This document shows positions 9,411 through 16,934 of a stretch of 64,000 nucleotides of DNA, piece by piece. The notes beneath the pieces are model-generated. The model worked only from the letters and a program-made list of their open reading frames with translations, was not told the origin of the DNA and did not search any database. The translations under genes and the position numbers were made by a program. Origin of the DNA: Pelagibius sp. CAU 1746 (lineage in GTDB: Bacteria; Pseudomonadota; Alphaproteobacteria; Kiloniellales; Kiloniellaceae); NCBI RefSeq assembly GCF_039839785.1, contig NZ_JBDOQT010000001.1, forward strand, positions 2,356,001 to 2,420,000, written 5' to 3'. Position 1 is the first letter of the stretch. The number at the start of each line of letters is the position of its first letter.

Positions 9411-11114
9411 TTACATTTCTGCGTGGAGCCAGCCGCGGATGATGCTCACGGCTTCTTCCGGGTGCTTTTCGATGATCTCGCCGATCTTCTTGACCGAGGA
9501 AGCCCGTACGCGGCCTTCCACCTGGTTCAGGTCGATCATCTGGTCTATCTCGTTGGCGATGTTCTTCCCGCCGCCCCGCTCTTCGCCGACGCGTGTGGCC
9601 ACCACGGTGCCCGGGTCCCCGGCCAGGCGCGGGACATCTTGGCCGTCCGGTCCTACCAGGGCGGGCTGCGGGCTGCCGTCGGGCAAGAGGGCGGGGCCGC
9701 CGCCCTCGGCAAGGCTTTCTTCGTCGACCTCCAGAAGGCGGCCGAGCAGCGGGCGCACCACCAGCAGCAGCACCAGCACCGCGACCACGCCGAGGACCAG
9801 AAGTTCGGCGATCCGCATGAGGTCGGCCTTGGTCAAGCCGAAGTAGCCTTCCTCCAGGGTCCCGTCAGCGCCGGCAACCTGTATGAAGGGCATCTCGACG
9901 ACCTCTATGGTGTCGCCGCGCTCCTCGTCGTAGCCCACGGCGGAGCGGACGAGAGCGGTGATCTTCTCCAACTCTTCCGCGGTGCGCGGCTCGTAGGTGG
10001 GATTGCCCTCGGCGTCGGAGACTGTCTTGCCGTTGACCATGACGGCCACCGAGAGCCGGCGCACCATGCCGGCCTCGCGGATGTGGGTCTTGACGGTCTT
10101 GGTGATCTCGTAGTTGACGGTTTCCTCGGTGCGCGATGTCTGGCTCTGGCTGCCGCTGCCGCTGTCGAGCTCCGGCAGGGCGTCGGGCAGGTTGTTGCCC
10201 ACCGTGACGCCGGCGGGCGCGCCGTCCTGGTTGCTGGCCTGCTCCTCCACCACCTGGGTGGAGCGCACAACCTGGCCGTCGGGATCGAAAATCTCGGCGT
10301 TCTCGGTGATGCGGTCGAAATCCATCTCGGCGGAGACCTGGGCGCGCACGTTGCCGGGACCGAGGGAGCGGGCCAGCATCTCTTCGATCGTGCGCACCAG
10401 GCGCGACTCGTAACCGACGCGCATTTCCTCGGCGCGGCCGGCGGTCTGCGATACGTTGCCTTCCTCGGTGCCGCGGGCCAGAAGATTGCCCTGGTCGTCG
10501 ATGATGGAGACCATGGTGGGCTTCAGTCCGGGCACCGCCGCGGCCACCAGATGCTGGATCGAGCTCACCTGCTGCCGGTCCAGGCCGCGGCTGCCGCCCA
10601 GCATGAGGACGATGGAAGCGCTGGGGTCCTGCCGGTCGCGGCTGAAGAGCTCCCGCCGCGGCAACACCAGATGGACGCGCGCCTGCTTGACCGAGGAGAC
10701 GGAGCGGATGGTTCGCGCCAGCTCACCCTCCAGGGCGCGCACGTGGTTGATGTTCTGGACGAAGTTGGTGGTCCCCAGGCCCTCGGAGCGGTCGAAGATC
10801 TCGTAGCCGATGGAGCCGCCGCTGGGCAGGCCGTCCTCGGCCATGACAACGCGGGTGCGCCCGACCTGGTCCTGCGGGACGAAGATCTTTCCACCTTCCT
10901 CGCCGATGCGGTAGGGGACGTTCATCTGCTCCAGGCGGGCGATGATCTGTCCGCTGTCCTGCGCGTCGAGCTCTGCATAAAGCAGCGACATCTCCGGCGA
11001 GGCGAGGCGGCTGGTCAGATAGATGAAGAATGCAATGATGCCTGCTGCCACCGCCGCCATCATGCCGAGGCGGGCCGGGCCCAGACTCTTCAGTGTCTCA
11101 AAGAGAGAGTTCAA
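9411..11114 (-). CDS. fliF: FliF MS-ring protein, TTG start
   Basis: 567 residues. Membrane segments lie near residues 18-38 and 445-465 and flank the periplasmic ring-building domains (VALEGELARTIRSVSSVKQARVHLVLP-type block around 110-150). The cytosolic C-terminal tail binds FliG. FliF nucleates basal body assembly. The start is a TTG at 11114 giving MNSLFETLKSLGPARLG, which matches other FliF N termini; there is no in-frame ATG upstream and an AGGACGG Shine-Dalgarno is well placed. A short out-of-frame ATG frame of seven codons ends with a TGA overlapping this TTG. It is the first gene of a minus-strand operon running off the window's left edge. Confidence 0.95.
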   Translation of the reverse strand: MNSLFETLKSLGPARLGMMAAVAAGIIAFFIYLTSRLASPEMSLLYAELDAQDSGQIIARLEQMNVPYRIGEEGGKIFVPQDQVGRTRVVMAEDGLPSGGSIGYEIFDRSEGLGTTNFVQNINHVRALEGELARTIRSVSSVKQARVHLVLPRRELFSRDRQDPSASIVLMLGGSRGLDRQQVSSIQHLVAAAVPGLKPTMVSIIDDQGNLLARGTEEGNVSQTAGRAEEMRVGYESRLVRTIEEMLARSLGPGNVRAQVSAEMDFDRITENAEIFDPDGQVVRSTQVVEEQASNQDGAPAGVTVGNNLPDALPELDSGSGSQSQTSRTEETVNYEITKTVKTHIREAGMVRRLSVAVMVNGKTVSDAEGNPTYEPRTAEELEKITALVRSAVGYDEERGDTIEVVEMPFIQVAGADGTLEEGYFGLTKADLMRIAELLVLGVVAVLVLLLVVRPLLGRLLEVDEESLAEGGGPALLPDGSPQPALVGPDGQDVPRLAGDPGTVVATRVGEERGGGKNIANEIDQMIDLNQVEGRVRASSVKKIGEIIEKHPEEAVSIIRGWLHAEM

Positions 11115-11239
11115 AGTTGACCGTCCTGATGCATCATCGACCCAAACGTCGGAAGCCGCCGACCAGAGGCTTCCGCAAGCCTGCCGAGAACCGGTTCATC
11201 GCATTGGCTGGCTTGTATTTTTAGGCTAATTGCTTCCGG

Positions 11240-11255
11240 TAAAGGTCACGTTAAC
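11240..11255 (-). promoter_or_regulatory. CtrA-like box upstream of fliF
   Basis: TAAAGGTCACGTTAAC on the plus strand (TTAA-N7-TTTA on the fliF strand) has one mismatch to TTAA-N7-TTAA. It is 126 bp upstream of the fliF start and five bases from a perfect GGCA-N5-TGCC dyad. In Caulobacter fliF is activated by CtrA and repressed by FlbD. The one-mismatch match makes this moderate evidence on its own; it gains weight because every other early flagellar operon in the window has a similar box. Confidence 0.5.
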
Positions 11256-11259
11256 AGCG

Positions 11260-11272
11260 GGCAATTATTGCC
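11260..11272. promoter_or_regulatory. GGCA-N5-TGCC dyad upstream of fliF (putative FlbD site)
   Basis: GGCAATTATTGCC is a perfect 6-1-6 inverted repeat. The same GGCA-N5-TGCC core is found upstream of the sigma-54 promoters of fla3 and flgF. There is no recognisable sigma-54 promoter here, so I infer a repressor use: FlbD acting on the operon that encodes it. The rest of 11115-11437 holds only the CtrA-like box and the sciP terminator. Confidence 0.55.
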
Positions 11273-11362
11273 TAGCTGATGGGAAGAATTTTCCCCCCGC
11301 GGAGTCCATCGTGGCGGCAGGCCTCGGCGAAGATGATTAACGGCGTCCTAAGCACAGAAAGC

Positions 11363-11393
11363 AAAACCCCGCCGGAAGGACCGGCGGGGTTTT
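11363..11393 (-). terminator. Terminator after sciP
   Basis: A 13-bp perfect stem (AAAACCCCGCCGG pairing with CCGGCGGGGTTTT) with a 5-base loop, 45 bp past the sciP stop. On the minus strand it ends in a short T run; the A/T flanks also allow function in the other orientation. Confidence 0.88.
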
Positions 11394-11437
11394 CGAGAGA
11401 ACCGAATGTCAATGCTGCCGCTTGGCGGCGGTGGAGG

Positions 11438-11761
11438 TCACGAGGTCGAGCGGGTATCGCTCATCTTCTCGGGGTGGCCGACCAGATGGCGACGGTACTG
11501 CTGCAGCCGCGTGGTACGCAGCCCACGCATTCCATGCTTGTCGATCAGGCTTTGCCAGGACAGGAATTCTTCGACGGAGAGGTTGTAGCGTTCACAAGCC
11601 TCTTCCAGGGTGAGCAGGCCGGCGCGCACCGCGGTGACGACCTCGGCCTTGCGGCGGATCACCCAGCGCTTGGTGGACGGCGGCGGAAGGTCGTCCAAGC
11701 TGAGCGGCTTGCCTGCCGGCCCGATCACGCTGGTTGGCCTACCTGAGCTGTCGGAGTACAT
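11438..11761 (-). CDS. sciP: SciP, small CtrA inhibitory protein (DUF1153)
   Basis: 107 residues from the ATG at 11761 (AGGA eight bases upstream). The core VIGPAGKPLSLDDLPPP-x-TKRWVIRRKAEVVTAV and the helix-turn-helix-like LTLEEACERYNLSVEEFLSW are the highly conserved signature of SciP. In Caulobacter SciP binds DNA/CtrA and shuts off CtrA-dependent flagellar promoters in G1. It sits alone between fliF and flgE with its own terminator and a near-perfect CtrA box upstream, so the inhibitor is probably activated by its own target. The CtrA gene itself is not in the window. Confidence 0.95.
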   Translation of the reverse strand: MYSDSSGRPTSVIGPAGKPLSLDDLPPPSTKRWVIRRKAEVVTAVRAGLLTLEEACERYNLSVEEFLSWQSLIDKHGMRGLRTTRLQQYRRHLVGHPEKMSDTRSTS

Positions 11762-11842
11762 CGAACAGATCCTGTCTCTCAAATTAATTCTGTGGTCCCG
11801 CTAAGATAGGCCGGCGCTGTTTAAAATTCGCTAAATCAGGCG

Positions 11843-11858
11843 GTTAAGCTAAGATTGA
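11843..11858 (-). promoter_or_regulatory. CtrA box upstream of sciP
   Basis: On the sciP strand this reads TCAATCTTAGCTTAAC, i.e. TTAA-N7-TTAAC with one mismatch, 82 bp before the ATG. Caulobacter sciP is a known CtrA target. The surrounding 11783-11940 stretch is A/T-rich relative to the window, as expected for a promoter. Confidence 0.65.
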
Positions 11859-11943
11859 GATAACTTGAAGCCTTCCTTAATCTTAACGTCCGCAGCAGCG
11901 CAAACCCAAGGGTTGAGGGGGTGTCCGGGCGCCGTGGGAGCCC

Positions 11944-11978
11944 TTCCCGGGATGTGTCTTTAATCATCATCCCGGGAA
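11944..11978. terminator. Hairpin downstream of flgE, no T tract
   Basis: TTCCCGGGATG and CATCCCGGGAA form an 11-bp perfect stem with a 13-base loop, 24 bp past the flgE stop. It lacks a uridine run in either direction, so it may protect the flgE 3' end or act as a weak terminator. Confidence 0.5.
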
Positions 11979-12001
11979 AATGCACCCCTCAGACCTCAGC
12001 T

Positions 12002-13255
12002 TTAGCGTTTAACGCGGATCAGTTCTTCCAGCATGTCGTCGGCGGTTGTGATGACCTTGGTGTTCGCCGAGTAGGCACGCTGGGTGATGATCATCTTGGT
12101 GAATTCCTCGGCCAGGTCGACCGTCGAGGATTCCAGCGCGGCCGGCGCGATGTCGCCGGCGCCGCCGTTGCCGGCCAGGTTCAGCTGGAAGTTACCCGAG
12201 CGGTCGGTCTCCAGATAGACGTTGCCGCTGCGGGACTCTAGGCCGTTGGGGTTCCTGAACATGCCCAGCGGCAATTGGTATATGTCCAGCCTCTGGCCGT
12301 TGTCGAAGAGGGCCGTGACGATGCCCTGCTCGCTGATGGTGATGCCCGTGTAGTTGCCGAAGCGGACACCGTCCTGGTCGATATTGGAAATGGTGAAGTC
12401 ACCGGCGAACTGGGTCAGGCCGTCGGTGCCCGCAACGGTGCCCAGATCCAAGGCGACGGTCGAGTTGCCGGCACCGGTCGTGAAACCCGTCAAAGTGACG
12501 CTGGGGGCGACCGGCGTGAAGGCGAGGGGCGTACCGTCGGTATCGAAGGTGATGGTGCCCGAACCGGCCGCGGTGGCGGTGCCGACGCCGGCCATGGTCG
12601 GGTTCTGGGCCGACCAGGACCAGGAATTGATGGCGGTCTTGGTGAAGGTGATGTTCATGTCATGGGCGTTGCCCAGGGAGTCGAAGACCTGAGCCGTCAC
12701 CGAGAAGCTATCGGTGACCGCCGCCGTGGAGGGCAGGTTGACGCCCAGCGCGATATTGGTCGTCGCCGCGGCGCTGCCCGAGAGGTTCGAGATGTTCACG
12801 GTCTCCAGACCGGTGAAGGTGCTGGAGCTGGGCGGCGGCGTGGTGGTGCGCAGATTGTAGCCCTGCAGGTAGTACCCCGCAGCGTTCACCAGGTTGCCGT
12901 TCTGGTCGGGATTGAAGGACCCGGCGCGGGTGAAATAGAAGTCGTCGCTGAAGCCCGGATTCGCCGATTCGTTGACCACGAAGAAGCCTTGGCCGGCGAC
13001 CGCGAGATCCGTGCCGGAGGCGGAGCCCTGGAGCAGGCCCTGGCGGTCGATGTAGGAATAGGGCGAGGACGTGACGCCGCCGGGGGTGTGCGTGGTCTGG
13101 GTCGCGGCCTGGGTCACCAGCGTGGAAAAGCGCGCGCTGGTCCCCTTGTAGCCGACGGTATTCACGTTCGCGATGTTGTCCGAGATCATGCCCAGGGCAT
13201 TGCTCTGTGCGGCCAGACCGGACACGCCGGCAAACATGGCGCCGTAGATACTCAT
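12002..13255 (-). CDS. flgE: FlgE hook protein
   Basis: 417 residues. The N terminus (MSIYGAMFAGVSGLAAQSNA, then MISDNIANVNTVGYKG) is the rod/hook-family signature and the C terminus (EEFTKMIITQRAYSANTKVI) matches. Between them are the FlgE-specific D1/D2 beta domains. It polymerises to form the hook, with length set by FliK (14077) and capped by FlgD (13383). It is the last gene of the fliS-like-fliK-flgD-flgE operon. The 127-bp gap to flgD shows no sigma-54 promoter of its own. Confidence 0.96.
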   Translation of the reverse strand: MSIYGAMFAGVSGLAAQSNALGMISDNIANVNTVGYKGTSARFSTLVTQAATQTTHTPGGVTSSPYSYIDRQGLLQGSASGTDLAVAGQGFFVVNESANPGFSDDFYFTRAGSFNPDQNGNLVNAAGYYLQGYNLRTTTPPPSSSTFTGLETVNISNLSGSAAATTNIALGVNLPSTAAVTDSFSVTAQVFDSLGNAHDMNITFTKTAINSWSWSAQNPTMAGVGTATAAGSGTITFDTDGTPLAFTPVAPSVTLTGFTTGAGNSTVALDLGTVAGTDGLTQFAGDFTISNIDQDGVRFGNYTGITISEQGIVTALFDNGQRLDIYQLPLGMFRNPNGLESRSGNVYLETDRSGNFQLNLAGNGGAGDIAPAALESSTVDLAEEFTKMIITQRAYSANTKVITTADDMLEELIRVKR

Positions 13256-13382
13256 GACTTCGTCTCCTTGGTTAGGGCCGGATAGCGGTCTTCTGGAAGC
13301 GGCTTCCGGGCCTGAAATCAGCTCTCTCGTTGCTCGAAAACTCTAAAACTTCTGCATCGTTCCGTGTTGGGGCCGTGCCGGC

Positions 13383-14057
13383 CTACTGTGCGATGGTCAG
13401 GATATCGTTGAGCGCGACCTCGAGCTCATCGATCTCCAGAACCACCTCGTCGTTGACCAGTTTCACGCCGGTCACCCGGCCCTTGGTGCCCTGCACCAAG
13501 GGCACCGGTTTGTCGCTGCTGTCGATCGCCGTCACCAGGAAGCCGTAGAGGCCGTCCTCGAGAGGATCGCCGTCGTCGTCGAGGCCGTCCCAGACGACTT
13601 CATGGTGACCGACCTCGGTATCCGCCTGGAGGGTACGGACCGTGTTGCCCAACTCGTCGATCACCAGGATATTCGCCTCGGCCGCATTGGCGCCCAGGTC
13701 GTAGGTGATGGTCGACTGGCCGTCCTGAAGCATCAGGATGATGCCGTCGGCACCGACCGTCTTGCCGATGTAACTCACCGCGTCGTTGAGCTGCATCTCG
13801 CTTTGCAGGGCAATCAGGCTGTCCAGCTTCTTGTTGGTCGAGATGGCCTGTTCGACGCCGGTGAACTCGACGAGCTGCGAGGTGAACTCGTTGGTGTCCA
13901 TCGGATCCAGCGGGTCCTGGTACTGTAGCTGCGTGGTCAGCAGCGTCAGGAAGGTGTCGAAGGTTTCGGCCAACGACGACCCGTTGGTGAGCGAACTGGC
14001 GTCGCTGCTCTTGAACTCAACGCCGTTGACGGGTTGACGTACGCTTTCGACCGGCAT
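13383..14057 (-). CDS. flgD: FlgD hook cap / scaffold protein
   Basis: 224 residues. The N-terminal conserved block FLTLLTTQLQYQDPLDPMD, then TNEFTSQLVEFTGVEQAI (about 35-75), is diagnostic of FlgD. The C-terminal half is a FlgD Ig-like/Tudor-like region (GHHEVVWDGLDDDGDPLEDG, the FLGD-Ig signature). FlgD caps the growing hook and is required for FlgE polymerisation. It lies between fliK (19 bp gap) and flgE. Confidence 0.95.
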   Translation of the reverse strand: MPVESVRQPVNGVEFKSSDASSLTNGSSLAETFDTFLTLLTTQLQYQDPLDPMDTNEFTSQLVEFTGVEQAISTNKKLDSLIALQSEMQLNDAVSYIGKTVGADGIILMLQDGQSTITYDLGANAAEANILVIDELGNTVRTLQADTEVGHHEVVWDGLDDDGDPLEDGLYGFLVTAIDSSDKPVPLVQGTKGRVTGVKLVNDEVVLEIDELEVALNDILTIAQ

Positions 14058-14076
14058 GACTCAGTCTCCTTCCGCC

Positions 14077-15783
14077 TTAGACCCGGATGTCCAGGGCGCC
14101 GTCGTGGTAGGACGTCGGCTGCGGGGGAACGGCTTGGGCCGACTCGCCGGCCCCGGTATTCCGGGCGTTGGAGTCAGGGGAGCCGCGTTCCGCGGCGTTG
14201 CCGCCGCCGGCCTTCTGGTCCTGGCCCTGGTTCTGGCCCCGGAGGTTGAAGTTGAGGCTGCCGGAGTCGGTCTTCACGCCGGCCTCCTGCAACGCACGCT
14301 CCAGCCCCCGCGCGTCGCGCTGAAGCAGGTCCAGGGTCTCGGACCGCTCGGCGGAGATGACGGCGCGCAGGGTGCCGTCGTGATTGCTCTCAAGCTTCAC
14401 TTCGATGCGCCCCAGTTCGGCGGGGTGGAGCTTGATGTTGATCTGATCCTGACCGGCGACTTGGGCGCGGCGGACCTGAAGGGCGATCTGCTCGGAGGGA
14501 TCCGCGGCGGCGCCCTGGCGGGCATTGGTTAGAGTCTCGGCGAAGCTGGTGGTCTGCACGCTGCCGCCGGACGGAGCCGCGCCGCCGCTTACGGGCGTGG
14601 CGGAGGGCGCTTGCTGCATGCTGCTGCCGGCGCCGTCAGATCCGCCGGCGGTGGCGGCCGGAGTGAGAGCCTGGGCTGCCTTGTCGCTGGCGGCAGCGGC
14701 GATTTCCTGCCCCTTGGCGGCCTGGTTGGCTGGGGGAGCGGGTTTGTTGGCGGCAGCCGCCTGCTGGGGCAACTCGCCGGCAGCCCCGTCAGCCTTGGCC
14801 TGGCCGCCTGACTTGGCCGGGGGCTCGCCGTTCTGAGCCAGGGCCGCGGTCGCCGCACCACCGCCCAAGGCGGCAGAGGGGCGCGAGCTCAAACCTTCGG
14901 TACCCTCAGTGGTAACCGTCTGGCCATTGGAGGAGGAGGTCGTGGCGGCGGCGGCCGGGCGGCCGCTTGCTTCGGCCAGATTGGCCGGCGGCGTGTCCGG
15001 CGACTGGCGGCTGGCCGCCGCGGTCGGGTTGGCCGCCTTCGAGGTTGCGGTCTCGGAGGCCTTGCCAGCGGCCTTGACCGCCGGCGCCGCGGCGCTGGCG
15101 GGCAGGGCGGCTGCCTCTTCAGCGGTGACCGCCGGAGCCGGTGCGTTCTGGGCGGCGGCGGAAGCGGCATTCGCGGGGGTGGCTTTGGCGGCGTCCGCCG
15201 TGCCGGGCACGTCACCCTTCACGCCCGCAGGCGTGGTGCCGCGCACCTCCTGGCCCGGGACCACGAAGGCGGCGGCATTCGCATGCTGCGCGCCGGGGGC
15301 GTCGTTCTTGGCCGGGCCAGCCGCCGGGGCGGCATCCCCCGCGGTCGCGGTCTCATCCTCAGCCGGCGTCTCGGCCGTGGCAGCCGCAGCGTTCTCGCCG
15401 CTGCCTGAGTCGTCCGCGGTTGGCGCCTCCGCGGTGTCTTCAGCCGATGCGGCCGGGGTGTCCGCGTGGGTTTCGCTCTGGTTGTCGTCCTCCGCCGCAT
15501 CGCTTGCGTCGGACAGGTCATGGTCGTCCGCAGGCCGCTCTTCCCGCGCGTCCTCGAGGGGCTCCTCGCGAGGGACATCCTCGCGCCCGTAGTCGTCATA
15601 GGACTCCTCCCGGACGGGGCCGGGCACAGGGCTCGGCTCCCGTGCCGAGCGGGTGTCTCTTTCGTAGCGGGCTTCCTCTTCGCGGAGGAGGCTGTCAAAC
15701 AGCCCGTCGCCGGCGCGATCCTCTTTCTGGGTCGAGGACCGGCCGTCGAAGGGCGTATAGAAATCCGGAGCGATTGCTTGCAT
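14077..15783 (-). CDS. fliK: FliK hook-length control protein
   Basis: 568 residues. The N-terminal 400 residues are Ala/Glu/Pro-rich, disordered linker, acidic at first (DYGREDVPREEPLEDAREER) then Ala-rich. The C-terminal domain (about 430-520) carries the FliK core: QVAGQDQINIKLHPAELGRI, then EVKLE...LRAVISAERSETLDLL. FliK is a secreted ruler which switches FlhB specificity when the hook is full length. It lies directly upstream of flgD. The strong compositional bias makes long open frames on the other strand here, which are not genes. Confidence 0.93.
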   Translation of the reverse strand: MQAIAPDFYTPFDGRSSTQKEDRAGDGLFDSLLREEEARYERDTRSAREPSPVPGPVREESYDDYGREDVPREEPLEDAREERPADDHDLSDASDAAEDDNQSETHADTPAASAEDTAEAPTADDSGSGENAAAATAETPAEDETATAGDAAPAAGPAKNDAPGAQHANAAAFVVPGQEVRGTTPAGVKGDVPGTADAAKATPANAASAAAQNAPAPAVTAEEAAALPASAAAPAVKAAGKASETATSKAANPTAAASRQSPDTPPANLAEASGRPAAAATTSSSNGQTVTTEGTEGLSSRPSAALGGGAATAALAQNGEPPAKSGGQAKADGAAGELPQQAAAANKPAPPANQAAKGQEIAAAASDKAAQALTPAATAGGSDGAGSSMQQAPSATPVSGGAAPSGGSVQTTSFAETLTNARQGAAADPSEQIALQVRRAQVAGQDQINIKLHPAELGRIEVKLESNHDGTLRAVISAERSETLDLLQRDARGLERALQEAGVKTDSGSLNFNLRGQNQGQDQKAGGGNAAERGSPDSNARNTGAGESAQAVPPQPTSYHDGALDIRV

Positions 15784-15819
15784 CGAAGGGTCCGCGTGTC
15801 TTTCTTGTTCTGAACCGCT

Positions 15820-16275
15820 TTAGGCGGCGTGGACGTCCAGGCGGAAACCGGCGGCTTCCAGTCGGCGCAAGATGGTGGCTTCCATCGAGGCCTCATCGGC
15901 ACCTTCGGACATCCGCTGGTCGACTTCCTGCCAGGCATCACGCAGGGGCTTCAGAAGATCGATGATCTTCGCGGTGCCCTCGGCGTCGCTGTGGATGTTG
16001 ACGCGGATGAGCTGCGCCAGGGCAAAGCGGTAGATGCGGCCGAGCTGTTCGGCGATCTCTCCGCCCTTTTCCATGTCCAGGCTCATGTGCAGGGTGCCGA
16101 CGATCTCGGTGACCACGTTGATCCGGTTGCAGCGTTCCTCGATATCGTTCTGCTGCATGGCCTTGATCGCAGCAGTCAGCGAGAGAATGGCCTCGTTATA
16201 GAGCATCACGACGACTTCGGTCGGACGGGCCCTCTTCACCTCGCTGCGAAAGGCTTCGGTAGCGGTAAGCGGCAT
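15820..16275 (-). CDS. FliS-family flagellin-chaperone-like protein (first copy)
   Basis: 151 residues from the ATG at 16275, preceded by a GGAG. The block RPTEVVVMLYNEAILSLTAAIKAMQQND, here at about 17-44, and the following helices (TEIVGTLHMSLDMEKGGEIAEQL) follow the FliS four-helix pattern (LYdgai...; L..sLd...GG.ia..L). FliS proteins keep flagellin soluble before export. A second copy sits after fliD at 25358, so this one, first in the fliK-flgD-flgE operon, may serve a different substrate or the other flagellin subfamily. An upstream in-frame extension without a Shine-Dalgarno was rejected. Confidence 0.75.
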   Translation of the reverse strand: MPLTATEAFRSEVKRARPTEVVVMLYNEAILSLTAAIKAMQQNDIEERCNRINVVTEIVGTLHMSLDMEKGGEIAEQLGRIYRFALAQLIRVNIHSDAEGTAKIIDLLKPLRDAWQEVDQRMSEGADEASMEATILRRLEAAGFRLDVHAA

Positions 16276-16392
16276 TGTTCTATCTCCGTGTTGCTTCCCG
16301 GGGCAGGGCCGCGCCAGACGGCATTGCTGCTTTCGGGGGCTGAGGAGCGGTGAACGCGGAACGTCCGGCCACTCCAAGTCACGGCAGGGAGA

Positions 16393-16410
16393 ACGCAAGT
16401 TGCGGGCCAA
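16393..16410 (-). promoter_or_regulatory. Sigma-54 promoter of fliS-like-fliK-flgD-flgE
   Basis: On the minus strand the sequence is TTGGCCCGCAACTTGCGT-like: GG and GC separated by exactly 10 bases, with TTGC at -12. The -24 element is TTGGCC rather than TGGCAC. It lies about 120 bp before the fliS-like ATG, with a one-mismatch dyad (GGCAGTTCTTGCA, 16498-16510) 88 bp further upstream. Confidence 0.6.
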
Positions 16411-16497
16411 CTCTTCGGTCTGCCGGAAACCGGCTGAAATCGGCGGCTTTCGATGCGGCATCTTCGTTCGCGGGCTGGCGCCGGATCATTCCTGCCT

Positions 16498-16510
16498 GGC
16501 AGTTCTTGCA
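16498..16510. promoter_or_regulatory. Putative FlbD dyad for the hook operon
   Basis: GGCAGTTCTTGCA matches GGCA-N5-TGCC at seven of eight fixed positions. Its spacing, about 90-115 bp upstream of the minus-strand sigma-54 element, is what an enhancer needs. Confidence 0.45.
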
Positions 16511-16692
16511 GGGTGGCAGGACAAGCTTTGCCCGGTCGGCCGTCCGCTGGGGAGAGGATAGGGCGCTCGGGCGAGCGCGCCGGTCTTATAAGGTGATGAT
16601 GCTTATAAGGAGATGCTGCGGCACGCGCAGCGGCTCGCGACGTCCCGCGGTCCGGAGCAGGCGAGTGCGCCGCCGCCGGGCGCGATGGAGCA

Positions 16693-16748
16693 GGAAGTCT
16701 TTGCCCGCTGGGCAATGCAGAAAATTCCAGCCGGCGCAAGACTTTGCC
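16693..16748. promoter_or_regulatory. Two putative FlbD dyads upstream of fla1
   Basis: GGAAGTCTTTGCC (16693-16705) differs from GGCA-N5-TGCC at one fixed position; GCAAGACTTTGCC (16736-16748) differs at two. They are 110 and 67 bp upstream of the fla1 sigma-54 element. Confidence 0.42.
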
Positions 16749-16814
16749 GCGGTCCTCCGCGCGACATGACGGCATAACTATATGATGAATAATGAAAAAA
16801 TACGCTCCCTGAAA

Positions 16815-16832
16815 TTGGCATGATCTGTGCTG
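16815..16832 (+). promoter_or_regulatory. Sigma-54 promoter of fla1
   Basis: TTGGCATGATCTGTGCTG has the GG-N10-GC geometry, with TGGCA at -24 and GTGC at -12. It lies about 103 bp before the fla1 ATG, giving a leader of roughly 90 nt. Confidence 0.75.
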
Positions 16833-16900
16833 AAGACAGGGCGCCCGCCTGTTTCCGGGTCCATCCGGGAACAGGAGACGCCGGCAAGCAGCCAGCTCTC

Positions 16901-16934
16901 GGGCTCTGCCCACTCAGGTTATTGGAGTAGACCC
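16901..16934 (+). promoter_or_regulatory. fla1 leader element: GGGC-TCT-GCCC hairpin plus conserved SD region
   Basis: A hairpin (GGGC, loop TCT, GCCC at 16901-16911) precedes the shared string CAGGTTATTGGAGTAGACCC and the ATG. The fla2 leader has the same arrangement with a stem one pair longer (GGGGC-TCT-GCCCC), so the pairing rather than the exact bases is kept. Confidence 0.5.

Larger units (their letters stand above)
16276..16934. other. 659-bp divergent control region between the hook operon and fla1
   Basis: No gene was found. It holds two opposed sigma-54 promoters (16393-16410 minus for fliS-like; 16815-16832 plus for fla1) and three dyads resembling GGCA-N5-TGCC at 16498-16510, 16693-16705 and 16736-16748. 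Enhancer-bound activator could serve both directions. Confidence 0.7.

Noticed and set aside
7674-11120. Long open frame (1148 codons) on the plus strand opposite fliH, fliG and fliF
   Set aside because: Gln/His/Gly/Asp-rich translation typical of the antisense frame of GC-rich genes; the minus strand encodes three clear flagellar proteins.
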